The position numbers and the translations under genes are program-made. From Paulownia fortunei (lineage: Eukaryota > Streptophyta > Magnoliopsida > Lamiales > Paulowniaceae), in the NCBI GenBank assembly GCA_019321725.1, contig CM033115.1, forward strand, positions 21,400,673 to 21,464,672: a DNA stretch of 64,000 bases, given 5' to 3'. This document shows positions 15,501-26,000 of the stretch, piece after piece. Positions within the stretch are counted from its first letter, which is position 1; each line of letters begins with the position of its first letter. Under the pieces are notes generated by a model. The model worked only from the letters and a program-made list of their open reading frames with translations, was not told the DNA's origin and ran no database searches.

Positions 15501-16308
15501 TTCCCATGGCTCCTTCCTAGTTCTATACAGTATGATAAAAAGTAAAGAAAAAACTTGAATTTAGAAATCAGCGAAAACTTTGAAGTGAACTAAGTCAATA
15601 TTGATTGTCCATTCTTTCATGGAAGGTTATCCAGAGCCCTGAAGTAATCTTGATTGCAAAGTGAGACTGCAGATTGGAAACTATTCAATCAATAGAAAAG
15701 AACTTAAGAATCTTTAAAAGGTCTGTTCTATTAGTAGGTGGTTTGAAGCAGTTAGATTGGTTTAATGCTGCATGAATATTCATCTTATGTCACTACATAT
15801 TCTACTTGCTCCCATAAAATTGACTTCGTGTACAGCAGCTAAAGAAATGTCTAGGGCTAGTAACTAGCATTTTCCATTCAAGAAGTTGCACATCTTGGCA
15901 GGAAATTTCAAAATAAAAAATAAATAAAAAATCAATTATTCTACAACGTGATACATGTAAATTTTCGGAATGCATTTTCCCTGTATATAGCCATACGGAA
16001 AAAAACAACTTGAGTTCATCCATTTCTCTTTGAGCATAATTGTTGCTGCCTTACATGTTAGTGCATTCGTGTTTTTGTCTGCTTAGGCTCTTGCCCAGCA
16101 GTACAGCTCAGAAGTACTTCAAGCTGAGCTTGAAAGGACAAGGATCAACACAGCATGCTTTGTGGAGACACTTCCATTAGACTCTGTTCCAGAATCAGCC
16201 AAAGCAGCATATGCTTCTTTTAGAGGCTCAATGGATTCTCCCAGCAGAAACTATAGAGGCACGCAGTCTTTTAATTCGCCAAGTTTCTCCAGGCAAAGGC
16301 GCAGATGA
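539..16308 (+). CDS. SEC5A: Exocyst complex component SEC5
   Basis: SEC5 is a subunit of the octameric exocyst, which tethers Golgi-derived secretory vesicles to the plasma membrane before SNARE fusion. I read 21 exons: 539-934, 2182-2318, 2400-2494, 4327-4521, 4605-4732, 4831-4989, 6258-6362, 7111-7185, 7518-7655, 7750-7941, 8326-8451, 8761-8887, 9002-9212, 11077-11192, 11344-11578, 12017-12110, 13613-13690, 13774-13830, 14026-14175, 14717-14932, 16087-16308. All junctions are GT-AG and phases agree throughout, giving 1083 residues; Arabidopsis SEC5A is about 1090. The start MSSDGDDLDEDELLQMALKE, the acidic SEVEMLSISSGDEDD segment, VLVHHVPVFWK, LRLCSWMR, VLSNIGYCKDELA and the SPSFSRQRRR tail match plant SEC5 as I remember it. 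The N-terminal 130 residues are charged and probably disordered; the rest should form the CATCHR-type helical rod. No frame break or missing exon was found. The family is certain; calling it SEC5A rather than a lineage-specific paralogue is inferred from gene order. Confidence 0.96.
935..2181 (+). other. SEC5 intron 1
   Basis: A 1.25 kb intron separating the acidic N-terminal exon from the conserved body. It is T-rich, as plant introns usually are, and I see no nested gene or transposon in it. Confidence 0.85.
2495..4326 (+). other. SEC5 intron 3
   Basis: A 1.83 kb intron whose length is unexplained. It shows no recognisable coding exon, inverted repeat or simple repeat. The acceptor TTTTGCAG before position 4327 restores the R-E-K-L-N-Y-Y-S-E-K-F-D-A reading, which supports this border. 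Confidence 0.8.
6501..6546. repeat. 23-bp perfect tandem duplication in SEC5 intron 7
   Basis: Two identical adjacent 23-base copies (6501-6523 and 6524-6546), each beginning TTGGTTTTTTTAAC. The lack of differences suggests a recent local slippage duplication. Confidence 0.9.
9213..11076 (+). other. SEC5 intron 13, with a pyrimidine-rich block
   Basis: The longest SEC5 intron, 1.86 kb. Around 9600-9800 it carries an unusually C/T-rich block that stands out from the T-rich intron, but I see no terminal inverted repeats or reading frame to identify it as a transposon. Confidence 0.7.
12111..13612 (+). other. SEC5 intron 16
   Basis: A 1.5 kb AT-rich intron with nothing recognisable inside. Flanking exons join in phase 0 (T-V-A-K followed by T-N-L-I-R-S). 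Confidence 0.8.
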
Positions 16309-17386
16309 ACTTGTATTTATCTTTATATTTTCCCTCAATTTCATTCCCGCTATTTTTGTGGAATTGTTGTATTTTAGTAATTCTCTACTCTTTTTTGGAA
16401 AAAGAAATACATGTATTCTCACCAGTTATTAGTGTTCATTGGCATCTTATTTCCTGAAAAAAATTGTTCAGTTTCGAGTTTTTTTGAATTGGCTTTTCGC
16501 TGAGTACTGTATATGTTACTCTGTATTTCAAGCTAAAAGGGAAAAAAAATAAAAATAAAAAATTGTTCTGTTTGTAATTAGTATGCTGCAAGTCTCCTGT
16601 TAAAGATCTTTATAATCGGGCCTCCAGGTGAATAAGCAAGATCTCTGGTTTGGGAATTGATACCAGATTCGTATCTGTGCCATGAATTGGACACTTTCAT
16701 TATCAAATAGCAGTTTCCCTTCGTATTTTTCAGCCATGGATATTTCATCTCTCTCTCGATGATTTAAGATATAATCCTAAACAAATAAGCAAAATTCACA
16801 ATTTTATTTATTTAGGTGTATCTTGGCCTCGGGTGCCATTAACTAAAACCTCAAAAAATGATCTAAGAAATCACAAAACAAACAGTCATTTAAGTTCCAA
16901 AAGAATGCACGACCACTGTATCAGTTATTAAAAATATATGGACAAGACTAATTTCCTGATATCTTTGGAATTTTTTTGAATACTTAAAAAAACTTTTTTT
17001 ATTGTTAAAAGCATATATCTAAGGCATTTATAGGTCTACATAGCATCCTTGTCTCAAATGTACAAATGGATGTGGAATTGTTGTGTTAATGTTGATCTAT
17101 AAAATATATTCAACTGAAGAAAACTCGTGACAATTTTAACCATGGCCACCATTAAAAGTTCAGCCCAATTAATTTTACCATTGTTGGCACCAACTCCTCT
17201 AAAAATACCAAGGTTTATGCACCTTAATTCCTGCGGTTAATAACTGAACATTGTTCATAACCGAAATTACATGGTATATCGTTCAACCAATTTCTCAGAG
17301 GGTATATAAGAAAATAGGGAGAATGTAGGATTACACAAGAAAACCTTTTGTTTAGCCCTTGAAAAACCTGCACCTCATCCTCTGTA
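16309..17386. other. Convergent 3' spacer between SEC5 and LSM3
   Basis: About 1.1 kb holding the 3' untranslated regions of both convergent genes. An A-rich stretch with AATAAA-like words at about 16540-16560 could serve SEC5 polyadenylation. No further gene is seen. Confidence 0.6.
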
Positions 17387-19454
17387 TCAGGCTGTTCTCA
17401 ATGGAGGTGAGACCAATATGACACCATCCCCTCTGACAAATAGAAACGGTACTGTGCGCCTTGTAGTCTGCAAAGGCAATGGATGTCCGACATTTGAAAC
17501 AAGATACAGAGTAAAAATAAATAACTTAGATTATGAAACTAGCACGTTAAGTAAATAACTAGCTCCAAGTTAATAACTGAAGACGCTTGTGTTCGTGCCT
17601 CAGCAGGACAGTCACAGTCATAGCATACAGTTCCAACAGGAGCACTATACAATCGTCGATTTGCCATTTCAAAATATACTTCCCCAAAATCTCATGATAA
17701 AACTCCAGCACCATATATAATTCCTGAGAAATTTTAACACTAGCCAACAAGTAGAAGAAAAAGGGTTCAAGTTGTACTGTTCTAGTCTGGTAACCATAGA
17801 AGCAGAAACTATGACAAATTTTGGGTAACCAACTTTTGGCCTAAACATAAACTAATTGTAAACCAAGTTCAAATTGGTTCCAGTAGAACCTTGATATCGT
17901 TCACTAATATGTAACATGTGACCTTTCCTGTAATATCCGACGCACCCAATATTTTCTAAATGACCAATGAATATCAAAAGATTTTTCTGGAAAATATGAA
18001 GTACTGTACTATTCAACCAAGCCAGAATTGGCGTACAACAAGAATTATGATGTCATATTTCTGGTTGTTCAATAGACATAACTTAAAGTGGGAGAACTGG
18101 ATATTGAGCTATGGAAAATCTAAGCCATATGAGCCAACAGACAAAGTAGCATCTAGGGGCCTTACCTTTTTACATGCTTGCAGATGATATTACAAAAAAT
18201 TAAAAGTAACAGTACAAAATGTCATCACATAATAACATACCCTGACAATCTCCTCGTATGTTTCATCATCAATCTCGATAGTTGTAACAATCTCTTCGAC
18301 ATCACCCAGAATCATATTCAAATGCTGATCATAAGCCTGCCAAATTCACATGACAAGAGAATATAAGGTACCAAAAAATCTTCAAGAATAACAGTAAACC
18401 ATTGACACTTGTACACTTTGTTACTTTTCAACAGAGACAACAAAAGGTGATGGGGAGTAATTATTTATCCATTAATTATAACAAATTCAACAAGTACTTC
18501 CATTCGGAAATTAGAAAATGAAAAAGGGGCAAGAACGCCATTGGTCACTTTGCCTTTATCTTTTAGGCATTGCTTGAGGGCAACAGGCAGGCTTTTAATG
18601 GATATATCAACAGTTACAAGAATTTGTTGGCTACCACCTTTCTAACATGTGGTCTACTTGGAAAGGAAAGAAAAACAATAGGAACATTACAGGTACGGAA
18701 AAGACTATTCCAAGCCATATATATGTTTGCTGCAGCCCCTTGGTTTTTGTAGAACTCTCATCTCAATCTTTAAGGTGTCATAAATATGGACAAGTGTGAG
18801 CTACTATGTTAAGAAAAAAATGTAAGATTACAAGAAAGTTAGTAGAACCAACAGTAGTTTCACCATTGTCAGCCCAAAAACTTCAGTTTAAATGAAATCC
18901 CTAAACTTAAAATCTACAGCTCAAGACAACCAATCCCATCACTACAAAAAGTCGGATATCCCTCAAATCATTACATTGCCCATAGTTAAGGAGTAGTATT
19001 GATGGTATATTTTATGAGTAAGAGAAGTAAAAATTGGGTCAGAAAATCAAAACCAAAAAATAAAAAAAAGGGGAAAGAAAACGAAACCTATCAATTCAAT
19101 CAACAAAAGGAACAAAACTTTCTCAAACCCTAATACCATCCTTCATCAACTGCATCAAGTTTTGCTTAATTTCATCATTCCTCAACCATAAAACTTCTAC
19201 TTGTTCAGTTATGAATTTAAACACAATTTTCTCATTTCCACCCGAAATACGTGTAAACAAACCACACCAACACACACACACACACATATACATAAACTGT
19301 AATAAGTATAAAGAGAGAAAAAGAGAGAGCAACAGACATGGAGTTTGCCGCGGAGCTCGCGGTCGTGGCGAAGCTTGACATAGATGCGCTCGTCGAGGCT
19401 GAGACGAATGAGGTCCAACGGCTCCTTCACCGCGCTCTCCTCTTCGCTTCCCAT
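17387..19454 (-). CDS. LSM3: Sm-like protein LSM3
   Basis: LSM3 is a subunit of both heptameric LSM rings: LSM1-7 in cytoplasmic decapping and 5'-to-3' mRNA decay, and LSM2-8 on nuclear U6 snRNA. Three minus-strand exons, 19338-19454, 18241-18336 and 17387-17467, join in phase 0 to 97 residues, the normal length. The start reads [20 protein letters not shown]. The Sm1 motif spans about residues 16-58 ([20 protein letters not shown], then [13 protein letters not shown]). The Sm2 motif near residues 79-92 contains [14 protein letters not shown]. The protein ends SPPLRTA followed by TGA. Acceptors TTTGGCAG and CTTTGCAG and the donors are canonical. Introns are 1001 and 773 bases. It converges with SEC5. 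Plants often carry two near-identical copies (LSM3A and LSM3B); which this is cannot be told from the protein, but its neighbours match LSM3B. Confidence 0.97.
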
Positions 19455-19474
19455 TTTTCTTTCTTTCTTGCTAT

Positions 19475-19502
19475 TTCTTCTTCTTCTTCTTCTTCTTCTT
19501 CT
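19475..19502. repeat. (TTC)n tract in LSM3 5' leader
   Basis: Lies 21 bases upstream of the LSM3 start codon on the opposite strand sense, so it would read as a GAA-rich 5' leader in the transcript. Such GA/GAA-rich leaders are common in plants; any effect on expression is speculative. Confidence 0.8.
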
Positions 19503-20502
19503 GCTTTCTTTCTTTGCTTTTCACTGCAATTCTTGGGAGTAATTTACCGAAACCCCTTCTTTATAAACCGTGTTATTTGCAAAATGGAGATTTCTTTTAA
19601 CCAGAAGCGCACGTTTCTTCCTGGCAAACTCTATGTATCTCTATTTGTCCTAGAAGTAGAGAAACTTACTTTATATATATATATATATTTAATATAATTT
19701 TTTTTAAATATTTTATTTTTTATAAAATAAAACATTTAGCGTTTAACCATACAATGAATATAAGTGTATATCACAAATATTATTGATTTATACATGTATT
19801 TAATTGGTTTTAATTTGAATTTGGGGCTTTTAATTTCCCTGATAAAAACTTAAAAAAATATATTATTCTTCTTTTTTTTTTTCTAATAAATCTACTAAAA
19901 AATATTATGAGCAAGATTATTAACGTAGACCTATCTTGTTCTTTCCAACATAATGCTCCATATTTTTATTTTCTTCGAAAAAAGAAAATGATGAAATTTG
20001 TTTTCCAGACCCGTTTTCTTTTTCGAATTACTTACTTTTCTTTGTTAAATTTAAACCCTTGATCCAAATGAAACTTTAACTTGATTTTGCTTTGAGTTAT
20101 GCTTAAGAAAACATATTCATTAATCTAAAAATATGTTCACCCTTGGGTCTATTCATTAACTTAAACATAAGGCCATCGCTAAGTTTATTTTCTATTTATC
20201 GGATAAGTTTATTTTTCTTTCAATTTCCAATCATTTAAAGTTAATGTTTTTTTTTTATTTTTTAAACAAATGAACAAAATAATTGTTACTTTGACCTATG
20301 AAATTTAGAATAAGGTATTCCTTTTTTCAAAATTTGATTTTCTAATTAAATTTGTATTCATAATATTTAAGGTCAATCACTTCATACTTTGCAACAACTC
20401 TAATTTTTTTTATATTTTACAGTGAGTAATTAGGAAAAAATAGTCAGAAAATCATTTATTTTTTAAATTACCCCATCACTATGGAAACACAAATCTGAAG
20501 GC
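19503..20502. other. AT-rich divergent upstream region of LSM3
   Basis: About 1 kb of very AT-rich sequence. A (TA)n run at about 19672-19690 lies about 220 bases upstream of the LSM3 start and could supply a TATA function on the minus strand. No coding signal is seen. Confidence 0.5.
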
Positions 20503-20910
20503 ATGGGGTGCACATAATTTGGTTAATTAGATCGAATCGAATAGAATCGAATCGAATTTGATTTTTGATTTTTTTTTCAAATTTTTTATTTTCGGTTCGA
20601 TTTTGATTTTTTATTTTGGCTAATCGAATCGAAAATCGAATTACTATTTTTATAAATTTTTATATATTATTTTATACTATTTTTTATGTTTTTTTCATTC
20701 ATAATAAATAAAAAATATATTTACAATAATATTATTTAATTTTTATTATTTTTTTAAAATTCAATTAATCGAAAACTGAATAAAAAAATAGAATAAAAAT
20801 TAATTAAAATTAAATTGAATTAATTAATTCTATTTGTTTTTTAGTTTTTAATTATGGCGAACCAAAATCTTAATTAATTAAGATTTTGGTTCGATCGGAT
20901 GGCACACTAA
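20503..20910. mobile_element. Possible hAT-like MITE with GAATC-rich arms and a central palindrome
   Basis: About 0.4 kb containing repeated GAATCGAAT words near 20530-20560 and 20620-20640, related AATCGAAAAC words near 20765, and a 36-base perfect palindrome at 20858-20893. The outer edges resemble weak inverted repeats (GGGTGCACA on the left, GGATGGCACAC on the right). Repeats of the form TCGAATCGAAT/TTCGGTTCGA are common in non-autonomous hAT elements of plants. There is no coding capacity and I could not define a target-site duplication, so the boundaries are approximate. Confidence 0.4.
20858..20893. repeat. 36-bp perfect palindrome
   Basis: The arm CGAACCAAAATCTTAATT is followed at once by its exact reverse complement, with no loop and no mismatch. 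It would extrude as a cruciform or fold as a tight hairpin if transcribed. Confidence 0.95.
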
Positions 20911-21042
20911 TGGCCGATAAACACTATAGTGTCTATACATATCCAATCTCATAAGTATCACTCTTTTCCTTAAAAAAACCGACGTAACTTGCGAGGCAAA
21001 GGCCCACATTTAAAGCTCATGAGATGCTAATCACCAAATTAC

Positions 21043-21044
<2 letters not shown>

Positions 21045-21083
<39 letters not shown>
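21045..21083. repeat. (AAT)n microsatellite
   Basis: About thirteen uninterrupted trinucleotide units, seen directly. Confidence 0.9.
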
Positions 21084-21086
<3 letters not shown>

Positions 21087-21617
21087 TCATATACATATTC
21101 AATAATCCATAAATTTAATTAGACAGACCTAGTGGATACTATTAAATTTCGTAAATGAACTTTTTTCTCTTTAAGTACACATAAGCTCATAAACTTTTTT
21201 AACTCAAGAATCAACCTGTCCTCTGTTCTATATTATATCTCTCCCCATTAACAAAATTATTTTAGGTGAGGTACCAATCATGTCCCTCAAAACTTGCAAA
21301 TAGTTGTACTATTTTTACATTACGACTTGTACAATACTTGGGTTGCTGCTGACATAAGCTTTTTAGCCTTCTTTCTAGGAGCTGCGTGTGTTTGTAGTGT
21401 GTCTCATATGAAAAAGTATGCTTTGTGGACCCTTGGATCCTCCCATACATTGTATCTTCAATAACCCTTTTTAGTCCTTGGCTCCACTTCATATTTTTCT
21501 TATTCAATCTGAGGCTCTGTTGAGGTTTTGAGATGTACTAGTTTCATCGTTGGACCCTTCATTTCAGGTTCAATAGCTGCAAGGTCACATCTTGATTTGC
21601 GATTCATCAGTTTCAAA

Positions 21618-22077
21618 GTAAGTTCTTGACCAAAAAATACTTCTTTTCCTTATTTTTTGGTATAAAGATTGTTCCTTTTTCTGCGTTTTTTGGTTAAAAT
21701 TGAATATATTTGTCAGTTTCTGGTGATTGGAGGTTTTGCTTTTAATTTATGGGTGGTTTTTTTTTTTTTATGGGTTCTTCCCAGGAGCGAAAATTCGCAA
21801 AATCAGGAGTAGTTGTATTGCTTTTTGTTGATAGCTGTATGTCTTTTTGCAAAAAGAGTTGATTTCGATTGATGATTTAAATTTTGACGCAGGCGTAGAA
21901 GGATTGGGTTTTGCTTTAGGAATGGTTAGAGAACCTTATGTGGTTGTTTCTGAGGTATAGAAATAAAATTAAAAGAACAGATGGGTTTGCAGTTGTAAAG
22001 ACCTATGTGAATTTAAGGGTTTTAAGGATCTTGCTAAACAATGTCTTCACAGAGTAAAATTGATGTTGTGTTTGCAG
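21618..22077 (+). other. Probable 5'-UTR intron of SH4-like trihelix gene
   Basis: A strong donor (TTTCAAA|GTAAGTTC) at 21618 and a strong acceptor (GTGTTTGCAG) ending at 22077 frame a 460-base T-rich segment just upstream of the start codon. If spliced, it removes a 12-codon upstream ORF that starts at 21923. This is inference from splice signals; no transcript was examined. Confidence 0.6.
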
Positions 22078-22138
22078 AATTTGATTGGGGAGGTGAATGT
22101 GTTTTTGTGTTTGATCCGAAGCTGTGTTCTAACGGATT

Positions 22139-23482
22139 ATGGAAGGAAATATGTCATCAAGAAATATGATGCAAGGTAATTGTTCTTATGGAGGTTTTGA
22201 TTTGCAAGGGCCGATGAGAGTTCATCATCACCAACAACAACCGCTTGCACCTCACCATCAACATAACTCTCATCCTAGACAAGGATCATCAATGGTTCAA
22301 CCTACAATTCACGAGAATTTTCCCCTTACAATTGGAAGCAGTCAAGAAGACCAGACTGTTTCGTTGGCAGACTACAATAAACTGGATAGGGGGAAATCTG
22401 CAAGTGATGAGGATGAGCCAAGCTTTACGGAAGATGCTGCTGATGTTCGCAATGATCCAAGCAAAGGGAAGAAGGCTTCTCCATGGCAGCGTGTGAAATG
22501 GACTGACACTATGGTTAGGCTGTTAATTACAGCTGTTTCCTACATTAGTGAGGAGGCAGCTGCTGAATATGGGGGTGGTGCAAGGAGGAAATATGCAAAT
22601 TTACAAAAAAAGGGGAAGTGGAAATCTGTTTCAAAAGTCATGGCTGAAAGGGGTCATCTTGTTTCACCACAGCAATGTGAGGATAAATTCAATGACCTCA
22701 ACAAACGGTACAAGAGGCTCAATGAGATCCTAGGAAGAGGAACTTCTTGCGAAGTTGTTGAGAATCCTGCACTTTTAGATGTGATGGATCACATTTCCGA
22801 GAAAGCAAAGGATGAGGTTCGAAAAATTCTGAGCTCAAAGCATTTGCACTATGAAGAGATGTGCTCTTACCATAATGGGAACCGATTGCATCTGCCCCCT
22901 GATCCTGAATTGCAGCATTCTTTGCGCTTGGCCCTTAGGAGTAGAGATGATCATGATGACACTGATGTGAAAAGGCATCCAAATGAAGATAACGATGAGG
23001 TTGACCAAGAAACTGAATTTGATGATCATGGTGACTGCGAGGAGAATCAGACCTTGCCTGGGGATCACAGGGCATACGGCTTGCAAGGGAACTCTGCAAA
23101 GAGGGTAAAACAATGTCAGAGTCATGAGGATTATAGTTTCAGGAATTCTTTGAATTCTTTAGATTGCAACAAAACTTTCAATTTTCCGGCAGAAACTGCC
23201 GATTCTGATGCGAACAAAGTTGCTGCTGAAGGCACAAAAACAAATACCATGTTACAGAAGCAGAGGACAAATCATTGGAATCTTCAATTAGAGGAACAGA
23301 GGCTACATATAGAAGTGCAAATGTTGGAACTGGAGAAAGAGAGGTTCAAGTGGCAGAGATTTTGTCGGAAAAAGGACCGAGAATTAGAGATGATGAAGAT
23401 GGAAATTGAGAGGATGAAACTTGAGAACGAACGTATGGCTTTGGATTTAAGACGAAAGGAGATGGGTATTGACGACAATTAA
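22139..23482 (+). CDS. Trihelix transcription factor, SH4-like clade
   Basis: A single coding exon of 447 residues encoding a plant-specific trihelix (GT-element-binding) nuclear factor. The start at 22139 is the first ATG after the probable 5'-UTR intron. The N-terminus (1-60) is His/Gln/Pro-rich. The trihelix lies at about 117-200: it opens with WQRVKWTDTMVRLLITAVSY, has the W161 of GKWKSVSKVMAERG, and closes with CEDKFNDLNKRYKRLNEILG. These features match the SH4-like group (Arabidopsis At1g21200/At1g76870 type) rather than GT-1 or GT-2. Next come a conserved HLPPDPELQHSLRLALRSRD segment (251-270), an Asp/Glu-rich acidic region (270-305), and a charged coiled coil (about 380-440) rich in Glu, Arg and Met, likely for dimerisation. 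It lies between LSM3 and the GT-2/DF1-type gene, as in Arabidopsis. DNA targets are unknown. Confidence 0.9.
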   Translation: MEGNMSSRNMMQGNCSYGGFDLQGPMRVHHHQQQPLAPHHQHNSHPRQGSSMVQPTIHENFPLTIGSSQEDQTVSLADYNKLDRGKSASDEDEPSFTEDAADVRNDPSKGKKASPWQRVKWTDTMVRLLITAVSYISEEAAAEYGGGARRKYANLQKKGKWKSVSKVMAERGHLVSPQQCEDKFNDLNKRYKRLNEILGRGTSCEVVENPALLDVMDHISEKAKDEVRKILSSKHLHYEEMCSYHNGNRLHLPPDPELQHSLRLALRSRDDHDDTDVKRHPNEDNDEVDQETEFDDHGDCEENQTLPGDHRAYGLQGNSAKRVKQCQSHEDYSFRNSLNSLDCNKTFNFPAETADSDANKVAAEGTKTNTMLQKQRTNHWNLQLEEQRLHIEVQMLELEKERFKWQRFCRKKDRELEMMKMEIERMKLENERMALDLRRKEMGIDDN

Positions 23483-24895
23483 CCCTCCTTTGTTGGCATA
23501 GCCAGTTAGCCATTGTGTTTTATGTTGTGCAGTACACCAGTTTCTCTTGTTTATCAATTTCAGTTCTGGAATCCCTTCAAGCTACTAGCTTCAGGTTTAA
23601 CTGCTTTGTCTTCAATGTCATAGTCTTCACCCAATACATATTGTAGGAATGATTCTGCACTTCAGGGATGTCTCATTTCTGCTGGTAACTGCGTAAGACA
23701 AGGCTTTAGTTTTGCATATTTTTCTTTATTGATTTTCTATTGTATCTTTTCTAAAGCCATTGAAGTGCATTTAGTTCGTGATTAGGTTTAGGTTAAGACT
23801 AGTTGTTGTGGATTCAAAGGCATGCAGTTCATAGTGAACTATTACTACTGGGAACATCTGAACTTCCTAAACTAGAATTTGTATTTAATATCTCTAGGAA
23901 ATATATTTTGATAATATTATTTTCTAGAATTTGTATTTTGATAGCATAATCCCAATTCCTAATAGATACACACACACAGAGAGTAAAGTTGAATTTGAAG
24001 TTTCAGCTATTTGGATTACCAGTTTTCAGAATTTTTTCCCTACAACTGAATGGTTTTTCATTTTCGTTATCGGTGTAACAATATTGAAAGATCAGTGAGT
24101 AAATTATGTTTCTTTTACCGGAAACATGTGATATGGAAATGTAGAGCTAAATTCTTTAATTCTGGCTTGAATTTATATTTATTCTCATTGCTTTATTTAG
24201 TTACAAAGTTGAATCGCTTTGAGTTCTGTTTAATAACTATGCTTGCATCTGAATTGCAGCTGTTATCTTTTACTCTATTACATTGAATTTTGATGCTGTA
24301 GCCCTTCAAAGGGCTTTCCATTATCAGCAGACGTTGCTTCCTCAACTTTCACATAAAAAATCAACCCAAAAAGAAACACAGAAAACTTGGGTTTCTAACA
24401 ATCAGGGAAACAAATGCAAAATTGTGGGAAATTGGTATTTTTTGGTCATGCTTCTTCTGTTATTTCTCCACTTTCTGGCCTTGTAAGTTTCTTATAATCA
24501 GGTTCTCATTTTATGGTGGGTTGAGAAATCCAAAATCTGTCCTGTACAGATTCAACTGAATAAGCCATTGTTATTGTGCTGTTTCATTTTCAGGTGCTGC
24601 CAATACAATGACTTTGATAATCAGGGCTGTGGCAGATGCTTTTTATTTATGTACTTTTCTTGATTTGATGACAATAATTTGGTTGTTGCTGGTTTTCTGT
24701 TCAAGGACTAACTATATATTGTAACATGATATCTTCTCCTTCATTATTTTTCTGCAGAATTTCAGTCAAATCTCATCAAATCAAATCCAAATCTCTCTTT
24801 CTAATTTGTTTATTCCAAACACTTAAATTGGATTTCCGACAAAATTGATTAGAATCCTCCACTGCCAAAAACACTCTAAAGTTTTAAATGACTAA
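23483..24895 (+). other. 3' flank of SH4-like trihelix gene
   Basis: Moderately complex sequence probably containing the 3' untranslated region (to perhaps 23750-23900) and then spacer. There are imperfect repeats of CTAGAATTTGTATTT near 23873 and 23926, and a small hairpin AGCCCTTCAAAGGGCT near 24300. I see no credible gene; the small open frames here have no recognisable domain. Confidence 0.5.
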
Positions 24896-24896
24896 C

Positions 24897-25187
24897 AGGT
24901 TGTTCGGAGCACATTTCAAATGGACATTTTAGATATAGAAGTCCATTTGAAACATTATTAAATGTTTGATAATTAATATTGAATGGATTTTTGTACAAGT
25001 CACATTTGAACTTGGAAATGAGCTAGTACTTTCATGTGAATAATGAATTTCTAATTTTAAAACACTTTTTAAAAATAATTTTCACCAAATATCTTTTATT
25101 AATGTCAAAGTACTTTAAAAAAAATAATAATAAAAAGTTCATTTAGAAAAGTTCTAAATGAACTTTTATGAAAACATGCTCTAACTC
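24897..25187. mobile_element. Possible MITE with two perfect hairpins
   Basis: A short AT-rich segment. Its left edge (about GTTCGGAGCACATTT) resembles the reverse complement of its right edge (about GTTAGAGCATGTTTT). Inside are two perfect inverted repeats: 24914-24925 with 24941-24952, and 25133-25146 with 25154-25167. There are no reading frames. Short length, near-terminal inverted repeats and secondary structure are typical of MITEs, but no target-site duplication was established. Confidence 0.4.
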
Positions 25188-25189
25188 TT

Positions 25190-25960
25190 TCTGGTCACTT
25201 ATTCCAATTCCAAGATGATATGGGTGAAAGTTGATACTGATAAAGTAGTCAAGAATAGGGAGCTTATTATCCATTTGTGACTCAAATCATGGAATGTGAC
25301 ATGAGTAACAAAGTTAAATATGAAGAAGTATACACCCCTTACCACCACCCCTTCAACCCACCCCCCACATTGGTGGTGGGCTGTCATTTGGGGCACATGG
25401 GAGCTCAACATTGGTACACTGGGTGCTGAATTTGGGCTTTTAGAGTGGTTACTTTGGTTCATATGGGGCCCCAAACAGTGACCTATACAAAAGCACTCAT
25501 CTTTTTCGTGGGCCTCCCCCATACACTTCAAAAAGTGTTATGCATGGTTTTCTTTAATTTTCACTTTGTTTCTTTTTCAGATGATGGGGTGTGGGGTTTG
25601 AGGTTTTCTTTTCTTTTCTTTTCTTTTCTTTTTTTTTTAATTTTTGTCTTGACTACTTGCATAATCTTATACCATTGTTATCTTAATTACTTCAATTATT
25701 ATTTGAATTCAAAGGATACCAATATTTTCTTAAATCATGTCACTGGAGATAGCAACTCCATTGCTTCAAAAAGCAAAAAATCATAAGAAGCCTTTGACTA
25801 ATTTGTGAATCAGTTTGAACACTTACAGATCTCATTTACAGTTGAAAAATGAACCAATTTTTTTTTAATTCTAACAGAGTTAATTTAATTAAAACACGTC
25901 AAAATTATTAATGTATTCTATAAAATAACACAAATCAAGAATCAATAATCAGTAGTCGGG
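25190..25960. other. Spacer with pyrimidine (TTTTC)n tract
   Basis: Non-coding spacer. It holds a GC-richer patch at about 25330-25530 and a TTTTC-type tract at about 25602-25640. A 110-codon minus-strand frame at 25199-25531 overlaps the GC-richer patch but shows no domain I recognise. Confidence 0.5.
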
Positions 25961-25992
25961 CTTGAATCTTCTCAAATCCTCACCCAAACACC

Positions 25993-26000
25993 TATAAAAT
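25993..26000 (+). promoter_or_regulatory. Isolated TATA-box-like motif
   Basis: CCTATAAAATAGGG has a good TATA consensus and is followed by about 200 bases of more complex sequence, yet no gene follows. It could mark a solo-LTR remnant or an unannotated non-coding transcript. Evidence is limited to the motif. Confidence 0.25.

Noticed and set aside
25199..25531. 110-codon minus-strand frame with His/Cys/Pro content
   Set aside because: No recognisable domain, ends in a low-complexity hydrophobic run, and overlaps an opposite-strand frame; probably a by-product of a GC-richer patch.
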